Shown here piece after piece: positions 18,307 through 27,467 of a DNA stretch of 64,000 nt. The notes below the pieces were generated by a model. The model saw nothing but the letters and a program-made list of their open reading frames with translations, did no database searches and was not told the origin of the DNA. The position numbers were made by a program, and so were the translations under genes. The first letter of the stretch is position 1, and every line of letters begins with the position of its first letter. This stretch comes from Aeromonas tecta (lineage in GTDB: Bacteria; Pseudomonadota; Gammaproteobacteria; Enterobacterales; Aeromonadaceae), in contig NZ_CDCA01000036.1 in NCBI RefSeq assembly GCF_000820185.1, positions 422,162 to 486,161 of the forward strand, in the 5' to 3' direction.

Positions 18307-21300
18307 ATGAGCCGCCCCACCCTGTCGGAAGCAACACAAAATAATAAGGATCACCCATTGGATCACCCGGAAACCTCGGCCGGCTGGCTGAGCCGTCTCT
18401 TCTATCACTGGACGGGGCCCTTGCTGCGCAAGGGGCTGAGCCAGCCCCAGGTCAGTCTCGACGATCTCTATCCCCTGCTGCCAGCAGACAGGCGCGATGA
18501 GCGCGCCGATGCCTTCCTCGCGTTGACCGCCAAGCGGCCGGTACGCCCCTGGCCCATCATGGCCTTTATCTGGCGCCATTATCGCGGCCGCATCAGTCTG
18601 CTCACCCTGCTGCAACTGCTCGGCATGCTGGCGACCCTGGCCAGCCCCTGGCTACTCAACCACAGCATGACCCAGCTCGGGGCAGGCGCCAGCACAGGCC
18701 ATAAGCTGCTGCTGGCCTTCGCCCTGTTCGCCTCTGTGCTGGCCGCCGGCATGCTGGCGGAGCACTCGCTTCAGCTGGCCCTCAAGATGCACGTGCCCAT
18801 CCGCCGCTTGCTGGCAGAATCCCTGCTCGCCAAGGTGATGAAGCTCGGCGGCAAGAGCTTCGATGATAGGGCCGGTGGCCGGGTGCAGAACCTCATCAAC
18901 CGGGACGTGTGGGACATTACATGGATTCTGGCAGACCCCGCCATGCCGCTGACCATGGCGCTGCAACTCATCGGCACCATAGCCCTGCTGGTGTGGCAGG
19001 TGGGCAGCGCGGGCCTGGTGGGCTTCGCCGTGCTGGCCATGCTACTGCTGGTCTCCACCCGGGTGGTACGTCGCATGAACCTGCAGGAACAACAGCTCAA
19101 GCGCCAGCAAGATGACCGCAACGGCATACTGGCCGAATACATCAAGAAGCTGCGACTGGTGCGCCAGAACGGGCTCGGCGCCTTCTTCACCCAGGCGGCC
19201 AACACCAAGCGCCAGCGCGAACTCGGCGTGCTCGGCCGAGTGCTCAAGCTCGATGCCATCAACAGCTTCCTGATGTTGAGCACACCGCTGCTGGTGACGC
19301 TCGCCACTTTCACTACTTATCTGGCCTCGGGTAAGAGCCTGACCCTGCCCCAAGTGTTCACCACCATAGCCCTGTTCGCCGTGCTGCGGATCCCCATGAT
19401 GCGGCTGCCCTACCTCATCCGCACCCTGATCAACTTCAACACCGGCTTCAACCGGCTGTGCGAGTTCTTGAACAGCCCGGAGCAGCACAGGGATCTCAGC
19501 GATCCCAGCCTGCCGGTCGGCTCACTGCGTATGGAGAACGTCACCGCCCTGCACCAGCAAAAGCCGGTGCTGCAAGGGGCCAGCCTCGTCGTCCAGCCGG
19601 GAGAACTGGTGGGGATCACCGGGGCCACCGGGGCCGGCAAGAGCTGCCTGCTGCACCTGGTCGCTGGCTTTGACAACGACTTCGAGGGCAGCATTCGCCG
19701 CCACGGCCGGGTTGCCCATCTGGGCCACAAGCCCTGGCTGATGAACGACAGCATCCGCAACAACATCCTGTTCGGTCAGCCCTGGGATGAGGAGCGCTAC
19801 CACTGGGTGCTTGGCGCCTGCGCCCTCAGCGCCGATCTCGGCCTGCTCAGTCACGGCGACCAGACGCTGGTTGGCGAACTTGGCACTCGCCTCTCCGGTG
19901 GCCAGCAGCAACGGGTCGCCCTGGCCCGCGCCCTCTACGCCAAGGCCGACATCCTGTTGCTGGACAACCCGCTCTCCGCGCTGGACCCCATCGTCTCGGC
20001 CCAGGTGCTGGAGCAGGGCCTGGCCTTCAAACCGGGTCCGACCCGGCTGCTGGTGAGCCACGATCCCGACGTGCTGGCCCACTGCGATCGGGTGATCCGC
20101 ATCGAGCAGGGCCAGCTGACCGAACTCGATGCCCATCAGCTCGCGGACCTCATCCAGCACCCGCAGCCCGCCCCCCTGGTGGCCCCGCAAGAAGCGGAGC
20201 AGTTCAGCGAGGAGAAGGTGGTGGAGGGCAAGGTGGACTGGGGTCTATTTGGCTTCATGTGGAAACGCCTGGCCGCCCCCGGCACCATACTGATCGCCCT
20301 GCTGCTCACGCTAGGCCAGGAGGGGCTGCGCATCGCCTCGGATCTCTGGCTCGGCGGCAAGGCCGAGGTGAGCGAGGTCAGCTCATTGCTCGGCATCTAT
20401 GTGCTGCTGGGGGCCGGCTCTCTCGTCTGCATCATGGTGGTGCGGGTCATCAACTACAAACTCGGCCTCAAGCTGGCCTGGACCCTGTTCGACGGCATGC
20501 TAGGCCGCATCAGCCAAGCCCCCATGGCCTTCTTCGACAAGGTGCCACAGGGGCGCATCCTCAATCGCTTCGACCGGGATCTGGGGGAGGCGCAGGAGGT
20601 CTTGCTGCCCATGCTGATGGGGCTGTTCGCCATGCTCATCTCGGTGCTGCTGCAGGTGGCGGTGATCGGCGTCAACATGCCGTTGCTGCTGCTCATCGCC
20701 CCCCTGGTGGGCTGGGCGCTCTATGTGCTGCAGCGCCGCTACCGGGCGGTGCAGCTCAAGCTGCGGCGCCAGTCGTCGGTGCTGCGCTCGCCGCTCTACA
20801 TCAGCATCAGCGAGACCATTCGCGGAGCCCCCGCCCTGCGTCTGGCCGGGGCCGAACGCTTCGCGCTGGATCAGGTGCTGCATCACTATGACAACAACCT
20901 GCGCAGCTGGTACACCACCACCTCGGTCAACCGCTGGCTTGGCATGTACCAGACCCTGCTCTCCGCCGCGCTGGTGGGCGCCGTGGCGCTGATGGTGGCC
21001 TTCAGCAGCAGCTCGCTGCTGGGGGCCGTGGCCATCACCTACGCCTTCACCGCCTCGGCCATGCTCAACTCCCTCATTCGCAACTTCGCCGAGGTGGAGC
21101 AGGTGATGAATGCGGTGGAGCGAGTGCGTGAATACAGCGAGATCGAGAGCGAACGCCAGACCGGCGACCCCCTCGCCGTCCCCCACCCCAAGGTGCGTTT
21201 TGACAACCTGGGGCTGCGTTATCCCGGCACCAGTCAGTGGGCGCTGCACAAGGTCAACTTCGAGCTGGCGCCGGGGGAAAAGGTGGGCGTCTGCGGTCGC

Positions 21301-21921
21301 ACCGGGGCGGGCAAGAGCTCCTTGCTCGGGGTGATGCAGGCCATGTACCCGACCTCTCAGGGGGAGATCTATTACGGCGATCAACCGCTGTCGGCGCTGG
21401 CGCCGGAGGCGGTGCGCGATCTGTACGACACCGTCTCCCAGATCCCCCTCACCTTCTTTGGCACCCTGCGCGCGAACCTGGCGCCGCTCACCGAGCAGAG
21501 AGACGAGGCGCTGGAGCAGGCGCTCGCCAGGGTCGGCCTGGCCGAGCGTTGTAGCGGGCGGCTGGACGAGGATCTCGACAAGTTGCAGCTCTCCGCCGGC
21601 GAAACCCAGCTGTTGGTCATCGCCCGCATCCTGTTGTCGCGCCGTCCGCTCATCGTGCTGGACGAGGCGACCTCGGATCTCGATCACGGCGGCATGCGCA
21701 AGATGGCGGAGCTGCTCTATCGCTACCGGCCGGAGGCTAGCTATCTGGTGATCGCCCACCACCTGGAGCCGCTGCTGTCGGTGGACAAGGTGGTGGTGAT
21801 GGAGGCAGGCAGCGTGGTGGAGCAGGGCTCACCGGTCAGCCTGCTGGCGAACCCTGGTTCCCGCTTCCACCAACTGTTCGCCGGCCAGGTCAACCGGCAG
21901 GTGGCGGAGATCACCGGCTGA
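18307..21921 (+). CDS. Full-length ABCC-type (MRP/CFTR-like) ABC exporter
   Basis: A 1204-residue single chain ordered TMD1 (about 75-370), NBD1 (about 400-620), TMD2 (about 660-950), NBD2 (about 970-1204). The N-terminus, WLSRLFYHWTGPLLRKG and LDDLYPLLPADR, resembles eukaryotic ABCC proteins. NBD1 has Walker A GATGAGKS (439-446), signature LSGGQQQR and Walker B ILLLDNP, where N554 replaces the catalytic Glu. NBD2 has GRTGAGKS (997-1004), LSAGE (1095-1099) and Walker B LIVLDE with the Glu present. Only one ATP site should be fully active, as in ABCC proteins. The substrate is unknown; export of organic anions or drugs is a guess. The start follows GAGGGC. Confidence 0.93.
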   Translation: MSRPTLSEATQNNKDHPLDHPETSAGWLSRLFYHWTGPLLRKGLSQPQVSLDDLYPLLPADRRDERADAFLALTAKRPVRPWPIMAFIWRHYRGRISLLTLLQLLGMLATLASPWLLNHSMTQLGAGASTGHKLLLAFALFASVLAAGMLAEHSLQLALKMHVPIRRLLAESLLAKVMKLGGKSFDDRAGGRVQNLINRDVWDITWILADPAMPLTMALQLIGTIALLVWQVGSAGLVGFAVLAMLLLVSTRVVRRMNLQEQQLKRQQDDRNGILAEYIKKLRLVRQNGLGAFFTQAANTKRQRELGVLGRVLKLDAINSFLMLSTPLLVTLATFTTYLASGKSLTLPQVFTTIALFAVLRIPMMRLPYLIRTLINFNTGFNRLCEFLNSPEQHRDLSDPSLPVGSLRMENVTALHQQKPVLQGASLVVQPGELVGITGATGAGKSCLLHLVAGFDNDFEGSIRRHGRVAHLGHKPWLMNDSIRNNILFGQPWDEERYHWVLGACALSADLGLLSHGDQTLVGELGTRLSGGQQQRVALARALYAKADILLLDNPLSALDPIVSAQVLEQGLAFKPGPTRLLVSHDPDVLAHCDRVIRIEQGQLTELDAHQLADLIQHPQPAPLVAPQEAEQFSEEKVVEGKVDWGLFGFMWKRLAAPGTILIALLLTLGQEGLRIASDLWLGGKAEVSEVSSLLGIYVLLGAGSLVCIMVVRVINYKLGLKLAWTLFDGMLGRISQAPMAFFDKVPQGRILNRFDRDLGEAQEVLLPMLMGLFAMLISVLLQVAVIGVNMPLLLLIAPLVGWALYVLQRRYRAVQLKLRRQSSVLRSPLYISISETIRGAPALRLAGAERFALDQVLHHYDNNLRSWYTTTSVNRWLGMYQTLLSAALVGAVALMVAFSSSSLLGAVAITYAFTASAMLNSLIRNFAEVEQVMNAVERVREYSEIESERQTGDPLAVPHPKVRFDNLGLRYPGTSQWALHKVNFELAPGEKVGVCGRTGAGKSSLLGVMQAMYPTSQGEIYYGDQPLSALAPEAVRDLYDTVSQIPLTFFGTLRANLAPLTEQRDEALEQALARVGLAERCSGRLDEDLDKLQLSAGETQLLVIARILLSRRPLIVLDEATSDLDHGGMRKMAELLYRYRPEASYLVIAHHLEPLLSVDKVVVMEAGSVVEQGSPVSLLANPGSRFHQLFAGQVNRQVAEITG

Positions 21922-21931
21922 GTTTGAAACG

Positions 21932-21962
21932 AAAAGGGCTGCCCGCGGGCAGCCCTTTTTTT
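21932..21962 (+). terminator. Terminator of the ABCC gene
   Basis: AAAAGGGCTGCCC/GGGCAGCCCTTTT stem, then further T. Confidence 0.92.
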
Positions 21963-21976
21963 GTCGTGCGCTGGCC

Positions 21977-22186
21977 TCAGCGCTCCATGATTTGCGTCAC
22001 GTCATCCTTCTTGATCAGCATCTCCCGCCCCTCTGCGTCGTAGTAGCGATACATGTTGGTATCCTCATCCAGCTTGGGCTTGCTGTCGGTGGCAATCATG
22101 CGCCCGTCCTTGGTGCTCATGATGTATTGAGAGCTACATGCAACCAATCCCAGCGCACATACCAGGATCATCATCAGTCGTTTCAT
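21977..22186 (-). CDS. YgdI/YgdR-family lipoprotein
   Basis: A 69-residue lipoprotein with lipobox GLVAC. It has the compact SH3-like YgdI/YgdR (DUF903) domain: YIMSTKDGRMIATDSKP, then YRYYDAEGREMLIKKDDVTQI. The family has a known small beta-barrel fold and no defined function. The residue after Cys is Ser, so it is probably in the outer membrane. It is convergent with the ABCC gene. Confidence 0.9.
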   Translation of the reverse strand: MKRLMMILVCALGLVACSSQYIMSTKDGRMIATDSKPKLDEDTNMYRYYDAEGREMLIKKDDVTQIMER

Positions 22187-22343
22187 CGCAGGCCTCTTCT
22201 CCCTCCCTCACCCTCACGGCGAGGATGTGTCTTGAAGACTAGTTCAGCCATCTTCATCCGAATAAGCGCGTCATCAAAATAAGAACCACAGATGAAACTC
22301 TCTGCCTGTCGTCATATTTTCAGGATATATCCATTTTCCATAT

Positions 22344-22372
22344 GAAAAAGGCCGGACATCTGTCCGGCCTCT
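22344..22372 (-). terminator. Terminator of ynjE
   Basis: Minus-strand stem AGGCCGGACA/TGTCCGGCCT followed by TTTTTCAT. Confidence 0.9.
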
Positions 22373-22393
22373 GCCTTGCTAAACCCGTCACTC

Positions 22394-23686
22394 TCAACGC
22401 TGGGGCTTGCGCTCACCGGTGACGATGGGGTTCTTGGGATCCATGCTCCACTCGTACCAGCCGCCGTCGTAGACGCTGATCCGCTTCCAGTCCATCAGCC
22501 AGGCGTAGAAGAAGGCCTCGGAGGCGCGCCAGCCGGTGCCGCAATAGAAGGCGGCCTGCTGGTTCGGCTCGATGTCCCACTCGTCCCACATGGCGAGGAT
22601 CTCGCGGGCCGGCTTCATGGTGCCGTCCGGGTTGTGGAAGTCGCTCATGCTGTTGGCATCCACGCCGCCACGACCCCACTTGGCGCCAGGAATATCACCC
22701 TTTGGCTTGATGTAGCTGTAGCCGGAGGTGTTGCCGACGAACTCATCCCAGGTGCGCACGCTGACCAGGGCGCCATCGGGCTGCTTGAGCAGCGTCTTGG
22801 CCTGTTCCAGCGTGGTGTAGTACTCGGGGTGCGCCGGGATGGTGACACCGAACTCCTTGGCGGGCGGGAAGGTGTTGGCCAGACCGGTCTCGGTGCGCAG
22901 GTGCTGCACGAACCAGGCGTCCAGGCCACCGTCCAGCAGCCGCACGTCTTCAACCCCGGCGTACATCATCATGTGGGCGGCGCGGGCCGCCGCCATGGTG
23001 TTACGACCGTAGAGGATGACTGTGGTGTCGTGACGGATGCCGTTTTCCAGCAGCAGCTTCTGAAGTGCCTCATTGGACACCTTGTTCCACAGCGGCTCCT
23101 CTTCCAGGCTGTTGGTGTCGATGTAACCGGCACCCGGGATGTGGCTCAGCAGGTAGGCCTTGGGGGCGCCCCATGCCACTTCGAACAGCTTCCAGTCCCC
23201 TTTGGGCGCGGCGGCAACCGGCTTGCCAGCCTGCAAGTCAGCCAGCCAGAGCGGATAGACCAGCTGCTGCCAGCGGGCCAGGTACTCGCGAGGAGCCTCC
23301 TTCCAGCCCTGCAGCTCGAACAACTGCTTGATGCCTTGCTGGCGCAGCAGGCGGGCCACTTCGGCCACGGCGCGCGGCTCGCCATAGAGCGCCACCGGCT
23401 TGTCCGGGCTCAGCCCCTTGTCTTTGAGCGCCTTGGGCCACTCGTCATCGCTGTATTTCCACTCGGCGGAGAGGTTCTCGGCGCCGACCACGTGGCCACC
23501 CTGCGTCTCCCCCGCCATGGGCCAGCCCTGATAGAAGTAGCTCTGGCGAGTATCCAGGATCACGGCCGCTTTGGCCTTGGCATCGGCCAGGGTGAGCGGT
23601 GGCAGTTCGGCCGCAAAGGCGGGCAAGGCACACCAGAGCAGCAAGGCGGCCAGACCGGCCCGCAACAGACCCAAAATTCGTTTCAT
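22394..23686 (-). CDS. ynjE: Periplasmic rhodanese-type thiosulfate sulfurtransferase
   Basis: A 430-residue exported protein with a Sec signal peptide (after ALPAFA, about residue 25) and three rhodanese domains, as in E. coli YnjE (435 residues). The first two domains lack an active Cys. The third carries the catalytic loop FYCGTGWRAS. It transfers sulfane sulfur from thiosulfate-like donors; the physiological acceptor is unknown. The ATG at 23686 is chosen because the signal peptide starts there. It follows the glutaminase gene by 29 bp with no terminator, so the two form an operon. Confidence 0.92.
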   Translation of the reverse strand: MKRILGLLRAGLAALLLWCALPAFAAELPPLTLADAKAKAAVILDTRQSYFYQGWPMAGETQGGHVVGAENLSAEWKYSDDEWPKALKDKGLSPDKPVALYGEPRAVAEVARLLRQQGIKQLFELQGWKEAPREYLARWQQLVYPLWLADLQAGKPVAAAPKGDWKLFEVAWGAPKAYLLSHIPGAGYIDTNSLEEEPLWNKVSNEALQKLLLENGIRHDTTVILYGRNTMAAARAAHMMMYAGVEDVRLLDGGLDAWFVQHLRTETGLANTFPPAKEFGVTIPAHPEYYTTLEQAKTLLKQPDGALVSVRTWDEFVGNTSGYSYIKPKGDIPGAKWGRGGVDANSMSDFHNPDGTMKPAREILAMWDEWDIEPNQQAAFYCGTGWRASEAFFYAWLMDWKRISVYDGGWYEWSMDPKNPIVTGERKPQR

Positions 23687-23715
23687 GATGTTGTCTCGAT
23701 GCATAGTGAACAAAA

Positions 23716-24636
23716 TTAAAAAATGGAGCGGCCGAGGCGCTCGGCCAGCAGCTCCAGCGCCGCCGTGCCCGCCAGCGAATTGCCGGCCTTGTTGAGCTCG
23801 GGGGACCAGACACAGACGCACAACTCGCCCGGGATCAGCGCCATGATGCCGCCGCCCACCCCGGATTTGCCGGGCATGCCGACGCGGTAGGCAAAATCCC
23901 CCGCCTCGTCGTAGAGGCCGCAGGTCGCGAGCAGGGCATTGACCTGCTTGGCGCTGCGCGCCGGCAGCAGCGCTGCGCTATCGCCGAGGGGCATGCCGCG
24001 ATTGGCCAGATAGATGAAGGTGCGCGCCAGATCGACACAGCTCATGCGAATGGCACAGGCATTGAAGTAGCTTTGCAGCACCTTGTCCACCTCGTTTTCG
24101 AAGTTGCCGTAGGCCTTCATCAGGTAGGCGATGGCCGCGTTGCGGGCGGCATGCTGGTACTCCGAGCGCGCCACCACCTGATCCGCGACTATGGCCGGAT
24201 TGCCGGAGAGCCGGCGCACCAGCTCCAGGGTACGCTGACGGGGCGCGGTGAGCCGGGTCTCCAGCAGATCGCTCACCACCAGGGCGCCGGCGTTGATGAA
24301 GGGATTGCGCGGGATCCCCTGCTCGAATTCCAGCTGAACCAGGGAATTGAACGGCTGGCCAGAGGGCTCCTTGCCGACCCGGGCCCAGATCTCCTCTTCC
24401 TGATAGAGGGTCAGTGCCAGCGTGAGGCTCAGGGCCTTGGAGATACTCTGGATGGAGAAGGGTTCGCAGGCGTCACCGGCGGTGAAGATCTCGCCCTCCA
24501 CGGTGCAGACCGCGATGCCGAGCCGATCGGCAGGCACCTGGGCCAGTGCGGGAATGTAATCGGCCACCTTGCCTTGTCCCAGCAGGGGGCGTACCTGCTC
24601 AAGAATGCTGGCCAGTAATTCGGATGACAACACCAT
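23716..24636 (-). CDS. glsA: Glutaminase
   Basis: A 306-residue serine-dependent beta-lactamase-fold enzyme that hydrolyses glutamine to glutamate and ammonia. The active-site S64-x2-K67 motif lies in [12 protein letters not shown]. Other family signatures are [20 protein letters not shown] and [11 protein letters not shown]. Length matches E. coli YneH/GlsB (308 residues). It has no regulatory extension. It is the first gene of a pair with ynjE. Glutaminase can support acid resistance through ammonia release; that is inference here. Confidence 0.95.
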   Translation of the reverse strand: MVLSSELLASILEQVRPLLGQGKVADYIPALAQVPADRLGIAVCTVEGEIFTAGDACEPFSIQSISKALSLTLALTLYQEEEIWARVGKEPSGQPFNSLVQLEFEQGIPRNPFINAGALVVSDLLETRLTAPRQRTLELVRRLSGNPAIVADQVVARSEYQHAARNAAIAYLMKAYGNFENEVDKVLQSYFNACAIRMSCVDLARTFIYLANRGMPLGDSAALLPARSAKQVNALLATCGLYDEAGDFAYRVGMPGKSGVGGGIMALIPGELCVCVWSPELNKAGNSLAGTAALELLAERLGRSIF

Positions 24637-24684
24637 TGGCTATTCCATGACACTCAGCGGGGTGAGGGCCCGCCCCCACCGACA

Positions 24685-24710
24685 AAAATCCCGCCTGCGG
24701 CGGGATTTTC
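24685..24710. terminator. Terminator after yggL
   Basis: AAAATCCCGCC/GGCGGGATTTT stem with T runs on both strands, between the trmB-yggL unit and glutaminase. Confidence 0.88.
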
Positions 24711-24737
24711 TATGCGCCCATAACAGGCAATCTGATA

Positions 24738-25070
24738 TCAGGCCGGCTCGCCATACCAGAGGTCGAACAGCTCGGTGACCACCACGGCTTCCATCCCCTT
24801 GCCTTCCAGCCAGGATTTGATGACGGCGCGGTCTTCATCGGTACATTTGCCCAGTTGCTGGGTGCAGATCATGCCTTCCCAGGCCAGGTGACCGGAGCCG
24901 GCGAAGGCCAGCTTGCGCGGTTCGATCACTTCATCGATCAACGCATCGACGGTGGCATCGATGGTCTCTTCGGCGGTGCCGACCGGGAAGTTGAAGCTGA
25001 TGTCGAATCCCATTTCCTGGAATTCATCGACGCGCAGTTTCTTACGCAGACGGCGACTACGATTGGCCAT
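24738..25070 (-). CDS. yggL: YggL-family 50S ribosome-associated protein
   Basis: A 110-residue protein with the DUF469 pattern: basic start NRSRRLRKKLRVDEFQEMGF, then GSGHLAWEGMI and the end YGEPA. E. coli YggL binds the large ribosomal subunit. The gene starts 31 bp after trmB, the same order as in E. coli, and the two form an operon ended by a hairpin. Confidence 0.92.
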   Translation of the reverse strand: MANRSRRLRKKLRVDEFQEMGFDISFNFPVGTAEETIDATVDALIDEVIEPRKLAFAGSGHLAWEGMICTQQLGKCTDEDRAVIKSWLEGKGMEAVVVTELFDLWYGEPA

Positions 25071-25101
25071 GATAGCTCCTTAGGTTTGTTGACAGCTTGG
25101 C

Positions 25102-25815
25102 TTAGTTAACGCGTTTGAAAATCAGATCCCAAACCCCGTGCCCCAGACGATGGCCACGTTGTTCGAATTTGGTCAGCGGGCGCCACTCGGGACGAGGCAC
25201 CCAGTTGCCGCTCTCGGCAGTGTTCTCATAGCCTTCGGCGGCGCTCATCACTTCCAGCATGTGCTCGGCATAGTTTTCCCAGTCGGTGGCCATGTGGAAC
25301 ACGCCACCGATCGCCAGCTTCTGGCGAATGTCCTGCGCGAACGCGGGCTGCACGATGCGGCGCTTGTGATGACGGCTCTTGTGCCAGGGATCCGGGAAGA
25401 ACAGCTGCAGGCAGGAGAGCGAGCCATCCGGGATCATGTGCTCAAGCACCTCGATCGCGTCGTGGCAGATGACCCGCAGGTTGGTGACCCCCGCTTCCTG
25501 AGCTGTGCCGAGACAGGCACCCACACCAGGGGAATGTACCTCGATGCCGATGAAGTTCTTCTCGGGGGCATTCTTGGCCATCTCCACCAGGGAGGCGCCC
25601 ATGCCGAAGCCGATTTCCAGCACCACAGGCGCATCACGGCCAAACAGCGCCACCATGTCGAGCGGGGCCGGTGCGAAATCGATACCCATGACCGGCCAGA
25701 GCTCTTCCAGGGCCTTCTCCTGCCCTTTGGTCAGGCGGCCTTCGCGACGGACAAAGCTGCGGATCTTGCGCATGAATTTGCCGTCTTCGTTAAATACATC
25801 TTGGGTCACAGGCAT
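25102..25815 (-). CDS. trmB: tRNA (guanine-N7)-methyltransferase
   Basis: A 237-residue SAM-dependent enzyme that makes m7G46 in the variable loop of tRNAs. SAM-binding motif VLEIGFGMG, acidic loop [10 protein letters not shown], catalytic region [18 protein letters not shown], and the C-terminal [17 protein letters not shown] are all present. Length matches E. coli TrmB (239). It is the first gene of an operon with yggL. Confidence 0.96.
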   Translation of the reverse strand: MPVTQDVFNEDGKFMRKIRSFVRREGRLTKGQEKALEELWPVMGIDFAPAPLDMVALFGRDAPVVLEIGFGMGASLVEMAKNAPEKNFIGIEVHSPGVGACLGTAQEAGVTNLRVICHDAIEVLEHMIPDGSLSCLQLFFPDPWHKSRHHKRRIVQPAFAQDIRQKLAIGGVFHMATDWENYAEHMLEVMSAAEGYENTAESGNWVPRPEWRPLTKFEQRGHRLGHGVWDLIFKRVN

Positions 25816-26153
25816 AGTGGGTAGCTCGTTATTTCATCTATCTGGATCACAGACGACATGAATGAATATGTCATCAACTCGGGGCTCGAGCGACCCGAAT
25901 GGATGGCGCGTATTGGCATCGATTCGGGGCTCGGGCGACCTGGGCGGATCGCTATTTCATCGATCAGCCAAAACCGGGGAGCGAATTATCCCAAGATAGG
26001 CTCAGGGCGCAAGTGTTTCGCGCAACAAATCCCCCAGAGTAGATCAATTCCGCCACCGCGGTTGACAAATGCCACCCCCCTCACAGAATCTGCCGGGCGT
26101 CAGGCGCATCCTGACACGCGATAATAAAGCCATACACAACAAAGGATTGCAGT
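25816..26153. other. Intergenic region with short imperfect repeats
   Basis: No gene seen. TCGGGGCTCGRGCGACC occurs twice (near 25878 and 25924), and a TCGYTATTTCATC element occurs near 25827 and 25949. They suggest small local duplications. The right end carries the promoter region and AAAGGA ribosome site of the M28 gene. Confidence 0.5.
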
Positions 26154-27221
26154 ATGAAGAAAACCCTATTGACCCTCGCTGTCGCCGCCCTGCTGGCCGG
26201 CTGCAACCCCTCGGACAACGATTCCCAGCCGCCCGCTCCTGCCAGCCAGGCTTACGAGTATCTGGTGCAGCTGAGCTCCGGCGCCGAAGGCATAGGCGCC
26301 AGACCCACCGGCACCGAGGCCGAGACCCGCGCCGCCGCCTGGATCCAGGATCACCTGAGCGGTTGGGGCTATGAGGTGCAAAACCAGCCGTTCACCTACA
26401 CCAAGAGCGGCACCAGCAAGCACTCCCAGAACCTTATTGCCGAGCTCAAGGGCAAGAGCGACAAGGTGATCCTCATCGGCGCCCACTACGACAGCACGGG
26501 TGAGAAGAAAGGCTCCGAGGGGGCCACCGACAACGGCGCCGGGGTCGCGGCCCTGTTGGCGGTCGCCGAGGCGCTCAAGGGCCAGACCCTGCCCTACACG
26601 GTGCGCTTCGCCTTCTTCGGGGCAGAAGAGAATGGCCTCAACGGCGCCAAGGCCTATGCCGCCAGCCTGGACAGCGCCGCCGTCGCCCAGCTGCTCGCCA
26701 TGGTGAACTACGACACCATCGCCGGGGGCGACATCGTCTACGTCCACTCGGCCCACTCGGATGTGGCCGAGTACAGTTGCGCCGAGCCGAGCCGCTACAG
26801 CTTCGATCCCAAGGTGCGGGATCGCCTGCTGGCCATCTCCAAGCAGGGGACCACCCCGTTTGCCATCCACCCAAGCTATCCTGGCTACCCGGAAGGGGAG
26901 ACCGGCAGTTGGTCGGATCACGCGCCCTTTGCCTGCCTGGGAGTGCCTATCGCCTACGTGGAAGCCACCAACTTCACCATCGATGGCGCCGATGGCTATG
27001 ACGGCTACTCCCAGAGCACCAACCCGGCGCTGTGGGACTGTTATGACGACGCCACTAAAAGCGCCTGCGATCGGGACAGCGAGACCCAGTGGGGCAAGAT
27101 CTGGCACACCCAGTATGACCGCCTCGACAAGATGGCCGAGCTGTTCCCGGGCCGGGTACAACAGCAACTCGGCGCCAACACGGATCTGATGATCCGCTTC
27201 CTGAAAGAACCTGGGCTCTGA
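26154..27221 (+). CDS. Lipid-anchored M28-family zinc aminopeptidase
   Basis: A 355-residue lipoprotein (lipobox LLAGC, C17, then Asn). The zinc ligands and catalytic Glu of M28 are visible: H111 and D113 in GAHYDST, D126 in ATDNGAG, E158-E159 in GAEENG, D187 in NYD, and a late His in IWHTQYD. It probably trims peptides at the cell envelope. Four Cys in the C-terminal half (YSC, FAC, WDC, SAC) suggest disulfides in the periplasm or outside. Monocistronic. Confidence 0.93.
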   Translation: MKKTLLTLAVAALLAGCNPSDNDSQPPAPASQAYEYLVQLSSGAEGIGARPTGTEAETRAAAWIQDHLSGWGYEVQNQPFTYTKSGTSKHSQNLIAELKGKSDKVILIGAHYDSTGEKKGSEGATDNGAGVAALLAVAEALKGQTLPYTVRFAFFGAEENGLNGAKAYAASLDSAAVAQLLAMVNYDTIAGGDIVYVHSAHSDVAEYSCAEPSRYSFDPKVRDRLLAISKQGTTPFAIHPSYPGYPEGETGSWSDHAPFACLGVPIAYVEATNFTIDGADGYDGYSQSTNPALWDCYDDATKSACDRDSETQWGKIWHTQYDRLDKMAELFPGRVQQQLGANTDLMIRFLKEPGL

Positions 27222-27339
27222 ATACCGAGCCGATGAGCCACCTCCCGAAGGAGCCGGGACTCTGATCCGGCGATAACGGCGACAGGCAGCCCCTGCAGAG
27301 GGATTGACGCTCTTTTCGCCACGGGAAGCCATAAAATGC

Positions 27340-27366
27340 GGGCAGGTGCCAAACCTGCCCTTTTTT
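27340..27366 (+). terminator. Terminator of the M28 gene
   Basis: GGGCAGGT/ACCTGCCC stem with a 5-base loop, then TTTTTTA. Confidence 0.88.
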
Positions 27367-27467
27367 ATGGATTTTTGTTACAGCCATTGCCTCATTTCTG
27401 AAATCTGATACAAACGGATAACGTGGCGGTTGAATGGAGTGACCGCCCCCTAGTCAGAGAGAACCCT

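Noticed and set aside
16933..18615. A 560-codon leftward open frame
   Set aside because: Antisense to prolyl aminopeptidase, with no recognisable domain.
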